Made by a program: the position numbers and the translations under genes. Below the pieces are notes generated by a model, which was not told where the DNA came from, made no database searches, and was given only the letters and a program-made list of their open reading frames with translations. From Paramacrobiotus metropolitanus (lineage: Eukaryota > Tardigrada > Eutardigrada > Parachela > Macrobiotidae), in NCBI RefSeq assembly GCF_019649055.1, contig NW_026570254.1, forward strand, positions 310,001-374,000: DNA of 64,000 nucleotides, read 5' to 3'. Numbering within the stretch: position 1 is the first letter of the stretch; every line of letters begins with the position of its first letter. This document shows positions 43,701 through 58,700 of the stretch, one piece after another.

Positions 43701-46700
43701 CGGGTGGCTTGCTGTACACTGTAAAGTTATTGAATATGCAGATAATTTTTGCGCAGTTAGCCTGAAAGTAGAAACTTGAAGAATACAGTAACTTAAAGCG
43801 GTTTTTCGTTTTCCGTGGGCTTTAAGTATGCTGTGCTGCACATCAAAAATTATGCATGAGTGGTAACTACATCTGAACATCTGCGTTGAATTCGATAGTG
43901 CCAAGTATGGTCTTGACCGAATCGATCTGACCGCTGCCGCAGCGCGATCTTATTGTAAGTTTTTTAATCTTTGGATCAGATTTGAATAGTCTGTGTTTGC
44001 GTGGTATTTTGATGGTGAACTTGTTGAGATTATAAGGAAATACATTTGGGGCCGGTTTTACATTAGCGGTATTGAAAGTCGAGTAGGGGGCAGTAAACTT
44101 GTGTGCACCATCGCTGTTCATGGTGAACATGAAAAACGAAATATGTTCCGTTCTTTTTCTTCGTATGCCCACTATTGTACATACAAGCCGGCATGTGCTG
44201 AGTTTGCGCTGCTTTTCAAAAACATATTTGATAAAGTAACCAAGTACTGGAATATCCAGTTTGGACAGCGCTTTAACTGATAAATTAAAAGGCAAATCGA
44301 CTATTGCGCTCACACATCGGACGCCTCCAAAATAATAATTTCTAACAATTTAATTTGACATAATTGCTGGGAAATGGTGGTGCCTGAAACTTGGCGTTTG
44401 GATTTATTGCTTGCTGCTGTATTAATTTTATAATACGTTTGTGTTAAAAAAACTTGTCTTAAGGCATATTTTTATGGCATATCAAAGCATTATAATTATA
44501 ATCTTGTGCTGAGAACTGCACCATTAACAAGTTTCCAGTGCCTAGAAAATTTCAGAAAAAGCCATTATTCTACTCAGAAAAAGGTAGTTGATGGCAGTTC
44601 ATGGCCCGAGTTTTATCACTACCAGCCTGCTAATTATAAAACCCAATGTTGACACTTTATTATGTGCGCTTTTGTATCATTTTTGACTTCCAGGCACGGG
44701 TGGTAGAAAATTGTCAAAGCGTGACGAAATGTCCGTCCCTGCATTATGGCTTTCACTCTGGAAAGGTGTGCCTAATGAGCAAAAAATTGAGCCATAAAGC
44801 CCATAAATCGCAACTTGCAACAGGCAGTTAGAATATCCTGCTTTTTGATTATTGTGTGTAATGCGATATGCTTGCTTTACACGTTTGAAATGCGCGTAAT
44901 AGCATTTTTACTCAAGGTCACAAATAAACAGACACAATGCAATAGTAATTTATCAGGGCGTAGGATTGAGTAACTACATTTTGGCTTTGTAAAGTCGTTT
45001 ATTTCGGACAAATTATTCTTTTTAGGTGACTTACAGGATTAACATGGAATGCACAGAAGAGTATTATTATTCGTATTCCTGTGGTGTGCCTCTTTTCTGA
45101 TATAATTTTGTGTGCTTTGAATGGATGATTTATTAAAGGATGACAGGAACTTTCAATCATCCACAGCGTTTTCGCAAAAAAAGTTGATTTTTTTTCGCAA
45201 ATGCAGAAATTTATTTTCCAGTTGTGAACTAATTAAAAAACGGAGAATCATCTATTACATCCTGTAATCCCAAAAACTATGTAAACCGTCTGTATGCGTA
45301 AGGAACTTAAATGCCGGCTTTTTTGCCTCTGGCCTGACTTCCAGAAATTAATAGTGGGCAGTCTGGTGTTGCATCACATTGGCATGCATCACATTGGCAT
45401 TTATGAATATAAACTGGTTCAAATCACTGATGAATTTGACGGAAGTGCTCTTGTAAGTAGTTGGCCGATTGATGTGCCAATTAGCATTACTCTGTAACTA
45501 AAAGATGGCTGCAGAGGCGCTCACTACATGATTCCAAATATCTATTTTTCCTTTCCCGTACTGGTGTACAAGAAATACTTCCGTCTGTAGTCACAATGCA
45601 AAGTGTTATAATTACAAATAAGGCTTTTGTTGGCTATCCTTGACGTTGTCGATAATATGGTATTGTGCGTTCGCTGACCCTCCTGTACATCCATTAATGG
45701 GGGCTCGCTCTTGGCTGAGGGGATAAAAAGTGGCGCGACAAACGCCAGAGTCCGCGACTCATCCATCAAGTATCCATCATAATTTGTTCAAGTTTTTCGT
45801 GCACGGAATATGCGATGTGCGACGCCGGAGAATACTGCCGATTAAAGCTTAGCTCTAGCTTGCCACCACTTTTTCCCCGTCTCAATTGGATAATGACGAT
45901 TGTCTCTGGGCTGTCGCGTAATCATATTCGTGTATGCAATCGTACGCAAACCGGAAGAACGGCTTCCAGGGAGCTCCCTGGAGAAAGAGCATCAGAGCCG
46001 TTAAGTTTTGCTTACAAGTGCAAATGTCATCACCAGAGAAACATGGGAATAATGTTAGCTTTAATTTCCTGTTGGGTAACTAGGCCGAATAGCAAGTGTG
46101 CCGGTTTTTATTTATTTATTACGGAGCAATCACGAAATGACAAGGCGCCAGCTGTAGGGAAACTATTTTGCCACGTTTGTTGGGGACACTACGGAAATGT
46201 GTGTGCAATGACAGTATTGAAAACTCACTTTTCTTGGTGTCGCTAAAACTGGGCTGATATCCTAACCGCTCAAGATTACTGATCGAATAGAAAATTCATC
46301 TCGGTGTGCTGGCAAATTTATAGGGCGTTTCCTACTGGGGAGCAATTTGTTGGGACGATAGGATACTCTGGCGAATGTGATACCACCATGCTGGTTACCA
46401 ATTAACCCCTTGAAACGGCACATTTTTTCCGTTCACGAGCTGTTTACCAACTGAGTTTAGGGTTAGAGAAGACTGAACCTATATTTGAGAATACTGACGT
46501 TGATGATTTTTTCTCGTAAGATATACCTATTTACATTGCGATCTTCCATAGCAGACGTCTGTCTGTTTCTGTCAGAGGGTGGATGTTTTTGTATAAGGCA
46601 TCTTACTTCCTTGACCGTTCGGCAAATATTATGAAGTACGCTTCTCTGCAGATTATTTTCAGTAAATTTTTCCTCAAATGGCAGAAGAATGTTTGTCATA

Positions 46701-49700
46701 ACTTGAGCGTGTTTTTATTTTTTGTATTGTTGTTCTTGAAAATCGCACATTCCAAGGCGCTTTTCGTGACGCACTCTGCCAGCCATTCATAGTTTGCCAT
46801 AAAAAAGGATTAGAAGCTTTATACCAAAAAACGTAATCCATAATTTTGGATTTCATCCAAAGGCTTTGCTTTTCAGGATTGTCAGAAAGCTTTGTTGAAC
46901 AAAGGCTAGAGTATTTGCAAAACAGAAATCGTTGGAAAAAAAGCTGTAAATGTCGTTGGCAACTTACGAGTTAGCTTAGCGATACAGTGACATACACTAT
47001 AACGACGTCACGAATTCCCAAAAAACCGTTCGTATGACAGAAGTCTTGACGTGAGTTTGTTGGGAAATTGTGTCATGTTTGTTGTCGTGAGCTGTGTTCT
47101 TTCTGGTGTATCGGTTTATTGGGCATCTCTCTAATGATTTTTAGCATCCATCACTTTTCGTGATTGGTGTTTTTTCCCACAGTCATGCCTGTATAGTGTA
47201 TGGGTAAAGAATTTGCATGATTGAATTAGGCTTTCAGTTCAGCGGAGCGCGGTTTTAGCTGATTACAACATTGCATGTTGGTTTATGCATTGGTTGACCA
47301 ATGTTATGTGATTCGGTTTGTATCGTTTTGAATTAAATTCAAAAATCTCGGTTACTTGTCATGCAAAACATTGGCAACATTCAAACAGACATGTCTGTTA
47401 ACATGTGCACAGCATCCCGTACGCATGTCGACGGAGAGCTGAGCGCGTTTCTTTTCGGTCTGTGCATTTTATTGATACCGCACATATTACACAGCATTCT
47501 AGCATCGTTATTTGATCACATTTAATATTGTGCAAAACAGAAAACGTGTGCAAATATACGTTGCACGGTCAGATTGATTAGTCAAGCGTGTCACATCTAT
47601 ATCTATGCAAAGCATAATTTCTTTTGCACTTTCGTTTGTTTATGAGGTAACGAGGCATAAATGCACTGACGTTGTACAACCTCCGGAATACAAACAATTT
47701 AGAGAAACAGCACGGCAAATGGATGTTGTATTTACTGTTTAGTCAAACACAAGCCAAAGTAAAGAAAGCCACGACCGCAAATAAACTCGAGAGTTTGTTG
47801 AGAAGAACCAAGGTTCTCTTTTTTTGCTGCTTAGCAGCCTTTGTTGCAGATCTTGAAATGTGTGGAGAAGCTGCCGACCTCCATAAATAAAAAAGAGACT
47901 GCAACTGCTGTACAATGGCAGGGCAGCAAGGGATGCCAGCTGCTGTTACAATTTCACGCAGTTCCGTGTCTGAAAAATGTTACAAAATGCGGTCAAGATG
48001 GCATATTTTTCTGGCTGGATTTCTGTTCAAGCACTTATGATATCCGTTCGATAACGTATTAGAGCAGGCTTGCACGTGCCGGGTCTTAAACCTGCCTGAT
48101 TGGAAAATGTAGGCAACGAAATCTTTAATCTGTGTGCTACATGTCAATGTGGAGCATTTAGCGATGGCAGGGTATGGAGAGTGCCTAACCGGAAACGCAA
48201 GGACAACTGGTCACTCTGTCGTTATCTAGGCTCTCCTCTCGTGCACCGTCTGACTAACGGCGCAACTGTATAAAGTGGGAATATTGATATTGATGATTTA
48301 TAAACATCGATGGCCTGGAAACACGAGTTTGCGTTTTATCTGCACACACATTTTCGGCACCGTCCACTGGTTAACCGCAGAAAATGGATTTTATGCTAAC
48401 AGGCTGTCCTCAATAAGTTAAAATGAATTAGTGAAAAGAGTAAAATAGGGAGGATATTGGTGCACTTTGTTCGGGCAAGTTAAATGAAGAGTAAGCGCCG
48501 GCACTTGTTTCTGCATTTTTATCTGTTTTCTGGTAGCCTGATGACCTTTTGTCGATGCGCTTCACTTGGTGGGAATCGTTATTTATACAGTTGCAAGTAC
48601 ACTTGGGGCATTACGAGGGGATTCTCTGATGGACTTCTTAAACTTTGAAGAGAGCTCCGTCTTTCAAACTCTAAAGATGCGCTCTCCATTTTAAACCAGG
48701 CGTACACTGGGGATGAAAACTGAAGTGAGAGGACCAAATTGATTGTTTCAGTAGCCGGTCTTCGGGGATCACTTTGCGGATGTGCTCTGTTTGCTTCTCA
48801 ACTGTGTTATAAACATCCACAAGGAAGAATATCGTCTGTGTGTACTTTCGCAGGAGCAACATGCAACTAGGGCTTTGTTTAGGCTACAAAGATTTCAACA
48901 GTTAAAGAAAAATGGAATAGCAAAGTAAAATCTCACTTGTGCAATTCTTGTGGGAAAATTTCCGAACAATTTACGTCTTTAATTTATTTTGGGATTTCAG
49001 TATACTCTCTGCAGTCTGCATATCTGTTATGGTAGAGTTGCCGAAGTAATAATGAAGAGGCTTATAAGTGCTGTATCTTTTTCGAGACATGTAAAATTTT
49101 GCCACAGCTGCAGAGTTTCCATCTTATTCCATTAAAATTGGATATTCAGTACAGATATACGTAACAGTAATATTTTTTTTCCATTTTTGATTAATGAGAT
49201 CTCAATGGTAGCGGTCAAAATGTCAGTAGAATTCTAATGGTAAAGTGCTTCCTTAACTAGTAAGGCATTCATAACTGCAGAATAAAATCTCTTGAAAGAT
49301 GGCCTGACGGATATTAATGATGTGCTTCGGTGAGGGCCCATAATAACCCAGGCCTCTGCTGGCTGTCAGTGGATTTTAGCGTTTTATTTTTCACGGAAGA
49401 TTATGTTGTATTTATACGGGGTATACAAAATTTTGTTTGTAGATATGGTTTTGGGAGATTGCTGATCGTATTTGCTTTCCTTCTCACTGAACTGATGTGC
49501 TCGGTGCGCTTGAGCGAATCGTATTTGATAGACTTTTATTCGAAGCGCAGTCATGACGTGTTATATTTCACTGCGCTTGATCATAAAACTGGCAACAAAT
49601 CGTAATCCGCAAGCCGCAGGCCAGCTTTACTTGCTCTTCGATTATGTCGACATTTTCTAAAAGAAATCTTGTGAAGACGCTTTTGACCGAGAAATTGTTT

Positions 49701-52700
49701 TGATGGCAAAATTTTCTTTGATTTCAATCAGTACTTGGACAGCAGGTTACAGAATTTCGCACTAACCGTTATTAGTTTAAACTTAAGACGTCTTGAGCCT
49801 GGAATCGTAATATTTGCTGTTTGGTACATCAGAAATTGTTTGATTTACATATTATAATCGTACTTTAAATGTTTACAAAAACCAAAGTAAAAATTCGCTT
49901 GCATGTCACGGCTTGGCAAAGTACAAAACTTGGTTGGAAACTTGGGAGTAAGAGTACAAACGGACAGTAAAACGCTTGCTGCTCCCCATCTGTCGATGCA
50001 TTTATGCAGTTCAGAGTGTTTAGAACTCCAGACATTCACCTCTAGGCATTATGGTACTGAAAATTTAAATTAGAACCATTACCATTTGGGTGAATTTGGA
50101 GGAGAAAGCGTCGCCAGAGATGGCTTGTGATATGAAAACTTCATATTGATCAGAAGCGTAAACGTGGCATGTGGATGCTGATGGTCCATTATGATGGAAC
50201 CAGCTTGTTACCAATATGGACTCTCGTGTTAATAGCTCTGCACGCTCGAATTGCTTCTAAATTTGATTCAGATTTCGGATGGGCGGTGGTCATCCGATAT
50301 CTCTGTAGTAGTATTGATGAGTAGGTTAGCGTAATGACTTTTATATGGTGGGAAGTTGTGCGTGGTTAGGGAGATGTGGCGTTTTATAGATCTTACTCCT
50401 CGCAACCATATGCGGTCTCGAAAGAACCCGGTGCTGGGCACGATGACCGGCCTACATTTCTGGCCCAAAGACGCTCATGAGAAAATTAATAATGTCTGCT
50501 GTTCACACAATAAATTTTTAATTCATTCGTCGCCTTATCAGCGATGATTGAGCCGGCGTTGACCTGATGGTTTGACAAGAGCGGAAAGAAATGTTACAGA
50601 GCCGGTGTGTTGCCGGTCGCAAGTACAAAATAAAACTGAATTAATTGTAAGATCTTTTTTGTGCAAAATTTGGTTACTTATTTAGCTGTAGTTTTGTTTA
50701 GAAATAAATTATAGTCATATAGACACACCGTCAAATTAGTTCAAGGCTTTCATTTGTGATTTCAGATGAACTAAGGAAAACATCCAAACAGTTTACGGGA
50801 AATGGCAGTGGGCCTGATTACTTCCGGTTACTGGAGCGCGACGGATCGTCATTACTGGTCGGAGCTCGGTGAGGGCATTTGCTGATAAACTGTATTGGAA
50901 ATATTACTATAGTTATAATTGAATGATATAAGAGAAGAAGAAAGCATTCTTGGACGATGCGTTCTCGCGGAAGCGGAAGACGCTCGACGGGGCGTCAGAC
51001 TGTGTATTTGTATTTGTTTGGGAAATTATGCAGTCTCTCGTTCAGCGCCAGACGAGTTCGACGATGCATATTTCAATAACGATGCTTCCTGTTTAACCAC
51101 TCTTCGCAGCCAAATGATAGATTAGGCAGATTCCGCACAAACGCTTCACCAATCGACAATTAGTTAGCAATAATCAACCAAGTGCTTTATTAGTGTAATT
51201 TGCATAACATTAGGATGAAGCTGCATTTTTATTAATCACCCGGCATCTCTCGTCAGCTCCAATCACCTCTCCCATTTACATGGTATTTTGGAATTTGATG
51301 ATTTGTAGTACGATTAAGTTGTCACAGGTTTGCTGTTGACTGGTTACGTCAAAGCGAACCGACGTGCTTTATAATCGAGCGGAAAGCCAAGCCACACTGG
51401 CACTGCCATCGGTGTGTACCTCGATGAAAAGGACGAAGTGTGTATCGTATACTGACATATTAGACAAATGTTGACCTAGCCAACGTCGCCGATAGACGAT
51501 GGACGCGAGACAGAAAATGCGCTTTACATGTTAAGCGCATCGCTATGGTCGGGAGAAAAATCTTGAAATGTTGAAACACACACTGGCCATTAAGCGCATT
51601 ATTAACTCTAGCCAGTGACCCACTTGTCCCGTTTGAAAAAAAAATGAAACAGTTCCAACAAGAGAGTTGGAGCTCGGGTTTAACAGAACCACTAGCGTTC
51701 GTTTGGTTGTGCGTAGAGTAGCTTGTTGCAGATGAATGGTTGTCGTTGAAAATGCTAATGTTTTGCCTGGTTGTTTTGTTGCAGAAACTTGGTGTACAAC
51801 ATCAGTTTGCTAACATTACGGGAGAATCAGGTAAGAAATCATGTCAGCAGCCTATGCTCGTAATAACGCTGGGGACAACTGGCGCAATCGCGCAAACATA
51901 CAAATGCAAACTTTACCACACATATCGAATGTCAGAGAGGGACGATTCAAATCACTTCACTTGCACAGCCCGATCGATATTACGCAATTAACTACCGATT
52001 GCTTGTGTAGGAAGATACACGAAATTTCGATTATTTAACGATGCGTCATGGTCCGCAAAATAAACTACGGGATATGGAAATTAATGGGCATATTGATGAT
52101 ATAGCTGGAATTACTTTTTTATAGACAGGCACAAGCAATTCTTAAGAGTTTTACGTAATACATAACAAGGAGGCTTTGAAAATTCCGCTTGCAATCAGAC
52201 TGTATTAAGCTGGTTCATAAGCATGGTTACTCTAAAAAAATCAATAATACATACTTGCAGTTCTTCTTGTGGTAACTGCCAGTTGGAAAATTATCCCCTT
52301 GTGTACAAAACTTCGAATGCATTTTGTTTATACGCATACACTTTATTTTTTTGGTTGTATGTAACCCTTAATGGCTAAAAATTTATTGCATTTTATCACA
52401 GCATTAGTTCAGGAATTCTAAACAGTTGTAATGTTTTATAACCGTAAAAATGCTTGGTATGGCAATGAGCGGTACCCTGTAATAGGCAAATACTGCAGTA
52501 AAACAGAGATATTTTGGAGTTTTATTTGACATTCCCTTGAGTGCGAGGACATTTTCGCATATGCGTCTATCAGCGTAAAATCAAAAGCTGTAAGCCGATT
52601 ATTTTTCTTTCGTTTGCGTAATTTTTCGCTGGTTGAATGGGGAAGAGAGGTGTCATATTTCGTTTTAACAGTGCCTGCATCTCCATAACAAAGAATGCAA

Positions 52701-55700
52701 TGTAAATTGACGAAAATACTTCTCGGTTCTGCTGTGTCAAGCGAACAAATAGTCATCTTCCTGGATTATGGAAGGTGCAGTATGGGCTGAATTTGAATTG
52801 TTGATTCACTGCGGTGCGCAGTGCATATTTGATTTGGGGCCCGGTAACGGTCAGTGTATGCACCTGATAAAATAGGCATGACTGGACTCAGAGAGCAACC
52901 ATGTTGCATACAATGCTCGCTAATGGTTCGCCGCGGCCTTCACAAAGTGCCCGTAAATTTTGATCCTCTGTATGCGAATCATAAAAATGAAGGCAAGGTA
53001 ACCTTGAACCGTCACAGTTTCATTGTTTTATTTTCCTGGCTTAGAGTTATCTTTCAGGCTGCATTGCACATTATTTCCTATCATTTAAATTAGAATTTAT
53101 GAATATGCTTTATGAGTACCTTATGAACATACCTTATGAATACCACCGCGCGAATGTTTTCCAGTTGCTCCGTGTAAATATTCCGTGCCGAGAACACCAC
53201 AATAAACTTTGTTGGCAGATTCTGCTGGTAACATGTTGTTAACCTTTTTGAGCATGGATTTACACCATTGTTTGCTGCCGTAATTCGATACTGCAGTCGG
53301 TTCTGCCAAATAAGCACTTGTCTTGTTTACTTCCAAAAACTTAAGCCGAGCAAATAGTTAGTTTATCGGCATTACAAAACATTTGATGTTTTGAAATTGG
53401 CGCCTGCTGTGTCGTATCAAGCTGTTCTTTCTACAAAACAAAAAATTTCTCTTCTGAACTCTCACGAACCTTCAAAACTTTTAAGGAATGTCAGCTGCGC
53501 CCAACAGAGAGGGTTATAGTTTATTGGTTTAGAATTTGTTGAACTCACAATCAGTTTAGAATGATGAATTTCTAGTTTCTACTTTGATTGCTGTGCGATA
53601 GTAAAATTGTGATGGACTGCGGTGTTGGTGTGTGATTGCAATAATGTTTGGGAACTGGGGAATTTAAAATGGTCACTCTTGCTTGCCTGGGGCAGTTTTC
53701 GGACCTCTAATGGCTGGCTTCAAGCTGTTTTTCAGTACAGATTCAAAGCGAGGAAATCATTAGGGAAATTATTGTACGAGTAGTGCATACAGTGAATTTT
53801 ACAATAAATACATTTGAACAGTAATCGCTTCGGCACCATCGCACAGTTGTCGAATAAATGGGCTTTGCATGTCCGGTGGCTAGAGTACTGCTCCATAATA
53901 AGGCATAATGTGAAGAATATGAAATATGGCAGATTGTTACAGTATTATTCGCGATCGGTGACCATTTCATTCAACGAGAGCATCTCGCAATCAGCATACA
54001 TGCAGACTACAGTTGACCCAGTCACCTGAATTAAGTACCAAATGCTTTAGATTCCCCAAGCTGACTATGATCGAATTAATCCCCAATTTGATGATATAGT
54101 TCCATTAGTAATTAGCGTTATGTGTCCGTAGTGAATGCCTGTTAAGGGCCAGGCTTTTGGTGTGGCATTTTCTTGATCTTGCTTATGCAATCAACATAAA
54201 TATGACACATATTTGTGGGATGAAATCGAAATATACGATTGTAAATCTTATGTACCAAATGGTTCGGCTCGCAAAATGCTAGGGATTATTTATAAAAATC
54301 TCATGAAATTTTATCGTAATTAAAATCTTATGAGTGCTTTCATGGAAGACTATTAGAAAAATCTCCCATGACAGCATCTGACCCATCCATCACGCACATG
54401 GCTTAGCAATATTATTGCAGCCGTTCAAATGCCGGGCAGTATATCTGCGTGCATACATTGTAGCCAGTTGTCCACTCTTCACAATCCCGGTCATTCATTC
54501 ATGATTAATGATCATGTTTCTCATATAAATTTTGCATTTTACAGCGATTGGAATGGTTTTCCTCCACGCAGGATATTGAGACATGCACGATTAAGGGAAA
54601 GAGCAGCGTAAGTATAACAAGGCACTCATCTGCTTGAATTTATCTCCGCATTCCGGTGAGAGCGCTTTTTATGGTCAGCTGAACTGCACCACATGTTTTT
54701 TATTGAGTTAAAATAGCTCCAGGTTGTTTATCCTATTGTAACGCTAAAATTCAGTCGTTCCACGAGCTGTGTCTTACTACCTGTACGACGATCGGCATTC
54801 CAGATGGTGCCGTTGCATTGGGCACTGGTGTGCCAGAAAGCCGGACACCTGGAGCCAGGACTACATAAAACATTATATAATATTAACATTTATGTGCTGG
54901 GGTGCAGGACGCATAAGGTATTTCGTTTTCTGTGATTCGATTCGGCTGCCGAGTCGAAAACACAATGCAGAAAGCCAGACTTCTTTGTTAAAGATCCCTT
55001 ACGACAAATTACTGCTGGATCCAGTTGACATCTTTATGGAAAGCAGGACAAAAGGTCGAAAAGTTGGGTATGAATTTTGGATTTCCGGTGTTTATCGCAC
55101 ACAGTGCCGGGTAATCTGAGGCGAAATTGTTTCGGGGAGCGCATAAAGGATGAATCCCCTTGGGGTCATTCCCCTCGAAATGGAATTTGGCGCTTGAACC
55201 TTAATCTTCCCGGCATACACAGACCAATCGAGCGAAGAAGCGTTGAGAGCGGCTAAGAAGCCGGTCGCGGTCAGTTGGGGATCGACATGAAAGACATAAC
55301 AGGGTCCGAGTAAATTGTACACATGGTGAAAATGGTGTGTTTGCCCCACTGACGAGATAGATTATGCGGAAGTCCCCAGAGTCGCTTATGGAAGACGCTG
55401 GGATAAATGATGCCGGGCATAAAACGTGAATAAAAGTACTCCCGCTCTCCGTGAATACATAATCAATGGCCCTAATTGCTTGAAACGTGTCTACTTATCA
55501 GTTAGGTCCACATAATCCATATTTAAGTCAACTGCCTATTCAATGATGATGGACATGTTTGGGTATAGGGTTACACGGGCCCAGAGATTGTTTACCATTC
55601 AGATGAATTGTGCCGGAATGCGGATCTTGAGTGGAGATGGTTGTATTGTCGTGGCTAACCGGGTTTTTGCTGTTTTGCAGGAGGAATGTCAGAATTACAT

Positions 55701-58700
55701 TCGGGTTCTAATGAAGAAACCGGCGACGGAGCAGATGCTCATCTGCGGAACCAATGCGTACAACCCGAAATGTCGGGATTATTTGTTCGAAGATGGCCAG
55801 TTTAAGCAAGTCAGGGAATTTAGTGGGGTTGGGTCAAGTCCTTTCGATCCGCGACACAATAGCACCGCACTGCAAGTGGACGATCAGCTCTTCGCCGGGA
55901 CAGTATCCGACTTCTCTGGACAGATCCCCTCGATATTTCGCAGCCCGAAAACGTTGAAAACGAAGGATGGTACAAGTTTTTTCAATGGTAAGCGTAATCG
56001 ATGCTTCTCATTCGCTTCTGTAACTGTACTTTCTGCTTAAAGCCATCTACAAAACGATTTTCTTATTTTTACATTGAGGATTATTTTAATGGAGTGTTTT
56101 CTGAACTTTGATAAGCTAGGTATATATTTCCTTACCGTCTCGAATGAGTAAATGGATTACAAACCGCACAGTGATTTTTGGCTTTAGTGGATTATTTGCA
56201 TGTGCGTTCACTCGAAACCCGCTCTGCGCATTTTCAGCAGCTCGGGGTGTTAATCTCAGCCCGTTTCCAACTGGGATCACAGTAAGCTAGATATGTAGCA
56301 CTTTTTATGGATCAGTGGGAAAAAAGCAAACATAACTCGTTGACAGCGCGCCGGTCGTCGACCGCATCGCAGTTGGTTTGTTTTGGCCAAGTCCCATTTT
56401 CAGCCCATCGAGTTTTTCTCTCTCTGACACCAAATTGTAACCGATCAGTCAATTTATCTCACAGACCGGGTCTTGTTCCCCTTTATGTTGACGCATAACA
56501 CTCACATTGTGTGCTGGCTGTTGCAGAGCCCAACTTCATCGGATCGCTTGCCAATGGTGAATATGCGTACTTTTTCTTCCGTGAATCGGCTATTGAGTAC
56601 ACGAACTGTGGCAAATCAATATACGGTCGCGTGGCACGGGTCTGCAAGAATGACAAAGGAAGCGCGCGCACCAAGTACATCTGGACGTCGTTCCTGAAGT
56701 CCCGACTGAACTGCTCGGTGCCCGGAGAATATCCGTTTTATTTCGATGAACTGCAGTCGGTCTCGGGATTGGTCAAGGGCAATTATAACGGTCGGCAACA
56801 GGATGTCGTCTACGCCGTGTTCGGGACGCCGGAGAACAGTCTGACCGGGTCTGCAGTTTGCGCCTTTACGTTTGGGGACATTGAACGGACATTCAATGGA
56901 CGATTCAAAGAACAGAAGAATCCTCATAACAACTGGCTGCCCGTTGCACCGGATACTGTTCCAGAGCCGCGGCCCGGAAGGTACATACCAGAATTTTTTA
57001 ATTTCACCAGAACAGCAACTTCATTGTTTACTTGATGCTTGGCATACTCGGTATGGATTTTTTGCGATTTTCACGCTCGTTTTGGATTAATTAGGTGTGT
57101 CAACGATTCGCTGACATTGCCGGATGACGTGCTGAATTTCCTGTCCAAGCACACTCTGATGGACGAGGCAGTACCGGCCATGTACGGGCGACCGTTGCTC
57201 ATTCACATCAGTCTGCAGACGCGCTTCACCACGGTGGCCGTGGCGCCGCAGAAACCCAGCGTGGACGGGCGGGTGTACGATGTGCTCTTCATCGGCACCA
57301 ATGATGGACGAGTGATCAAGGCAGTCAATCTTGATTTGGATAATAGGTAATGGCTGTTTGAACTGATCACGGAGAAATGTAAGCGTTCGGACTGGTTAAA
57401 TATTGGTGAATATGAATTCTATTGAAAGGTTTTTAGCTAGAGCGATTTGCATGTATGGAAAGTTAATGGGGGAATAACAGTGCGAATTGTGTAGTGCAAC
57501 AACCCGTGTCCGATCGAGACAAATTTGCAGGATTAGCGATGATGCTGTATCAAAAGCTCTGTCTCACCCCTTTAAAATTTGTGATCGGATTGATGTCAGA
57601 TTGAACGTTTTTCGAGAATCAGAACTATGCGAACGTTGGCCTAATTTGCGAAATTAATTTTAATTCGGTTTGAAAGACCTCTATAAGGTGCGCCAACGTT
57701 TTAATGGCTCGGCTGATTAATCATTTACATTTCCTGTCAGGCAACACATTAATTCTTAATTTATTACAGGAATGGCGAAGAACAGCTGATAATCGAGGAC
57801 ATCGAAGTTCTACCCGGCCAACCGGTGACAAATCTGTTGGTGGCCAACGATCACGTGGTTGTGGTCTTCGAAAACGAGATCCATTCGTTGAAACTGCAGC
57901 GCTGCTATCTGGCATCCACATGCCGGGAGTGCGTGCGCCTCCGGGACCCTATGTGTGCCTGGGTGAACGATAAGTGTATGAGCATGGATGAAAATAACGG
58001 GTAAGGCGGACGTGCTGCACGCGTCCGCTTTCCGGCGGATGACGCGCCACAATTGTTGATGAAAAATAACTGACAGATTGGGGCTAATTTTGTTTAGCAA
58101 TCTCCCGTGGCCCAAGTCCGGCGCGGGACCCATTCAGAACATCAAAACCGGATTACATGAACGATGCCCTGCCGGTAAAGCTACAGATGTTGATTTATGG
58201 CTTTTTTAACCCGGTTCTCACTGTTGCTTGTGTGGTTTCCTTAGATCCGTCCATTCCTTACTCGCCAACAACGAATCAGGGTATGTATGGAAGATGAGGA
58301 TGTTGCTAGGTCTTTGTAGCGAATTAAAGACAAATGTGCAATTTTGGATAACACTTTTGTAATCCCGTAGCAGCTGCCACTGTGCCTTTGTGTCGGCCAT
58401 GCATAACACAGCTGCAGTGTCCAGTTTGTCCCAACAGTGCCCATTCTGCGCATGATCAGAATCGCGTAGCAAGTACGTCGTATGACTCGTTGCTGTCAGC
58501 ACGACAAAAAGGCATTAGAACCATTCAAGCGGAATTCAGATAATTTGTGTTTAACAGAATTTCTTGTTTGTACCCTGTAAATATGGCTTCATGCAGTATA
58601 AGGAGCAATTTATTTAATAATTACGATTAGGCATGTGTTTTCACCGTTTTGGAAAAACGAAGATTACCACTGTAAGAAATTCTAATGCCTTTTTGCGTGA

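Noticed and set aside
43867-44313. 148-aa minus-strand frame in the Sema1 intron
   Set aside because: Starts with a non-ATG codon, shows no family motif, overlaps a similar-length frame on the other strand, and has no splice context.
45815-46246. 143-aa + frame in the Sema1 intron
   Set aside because: No domain, odd composition, no supporting context; likely chance.
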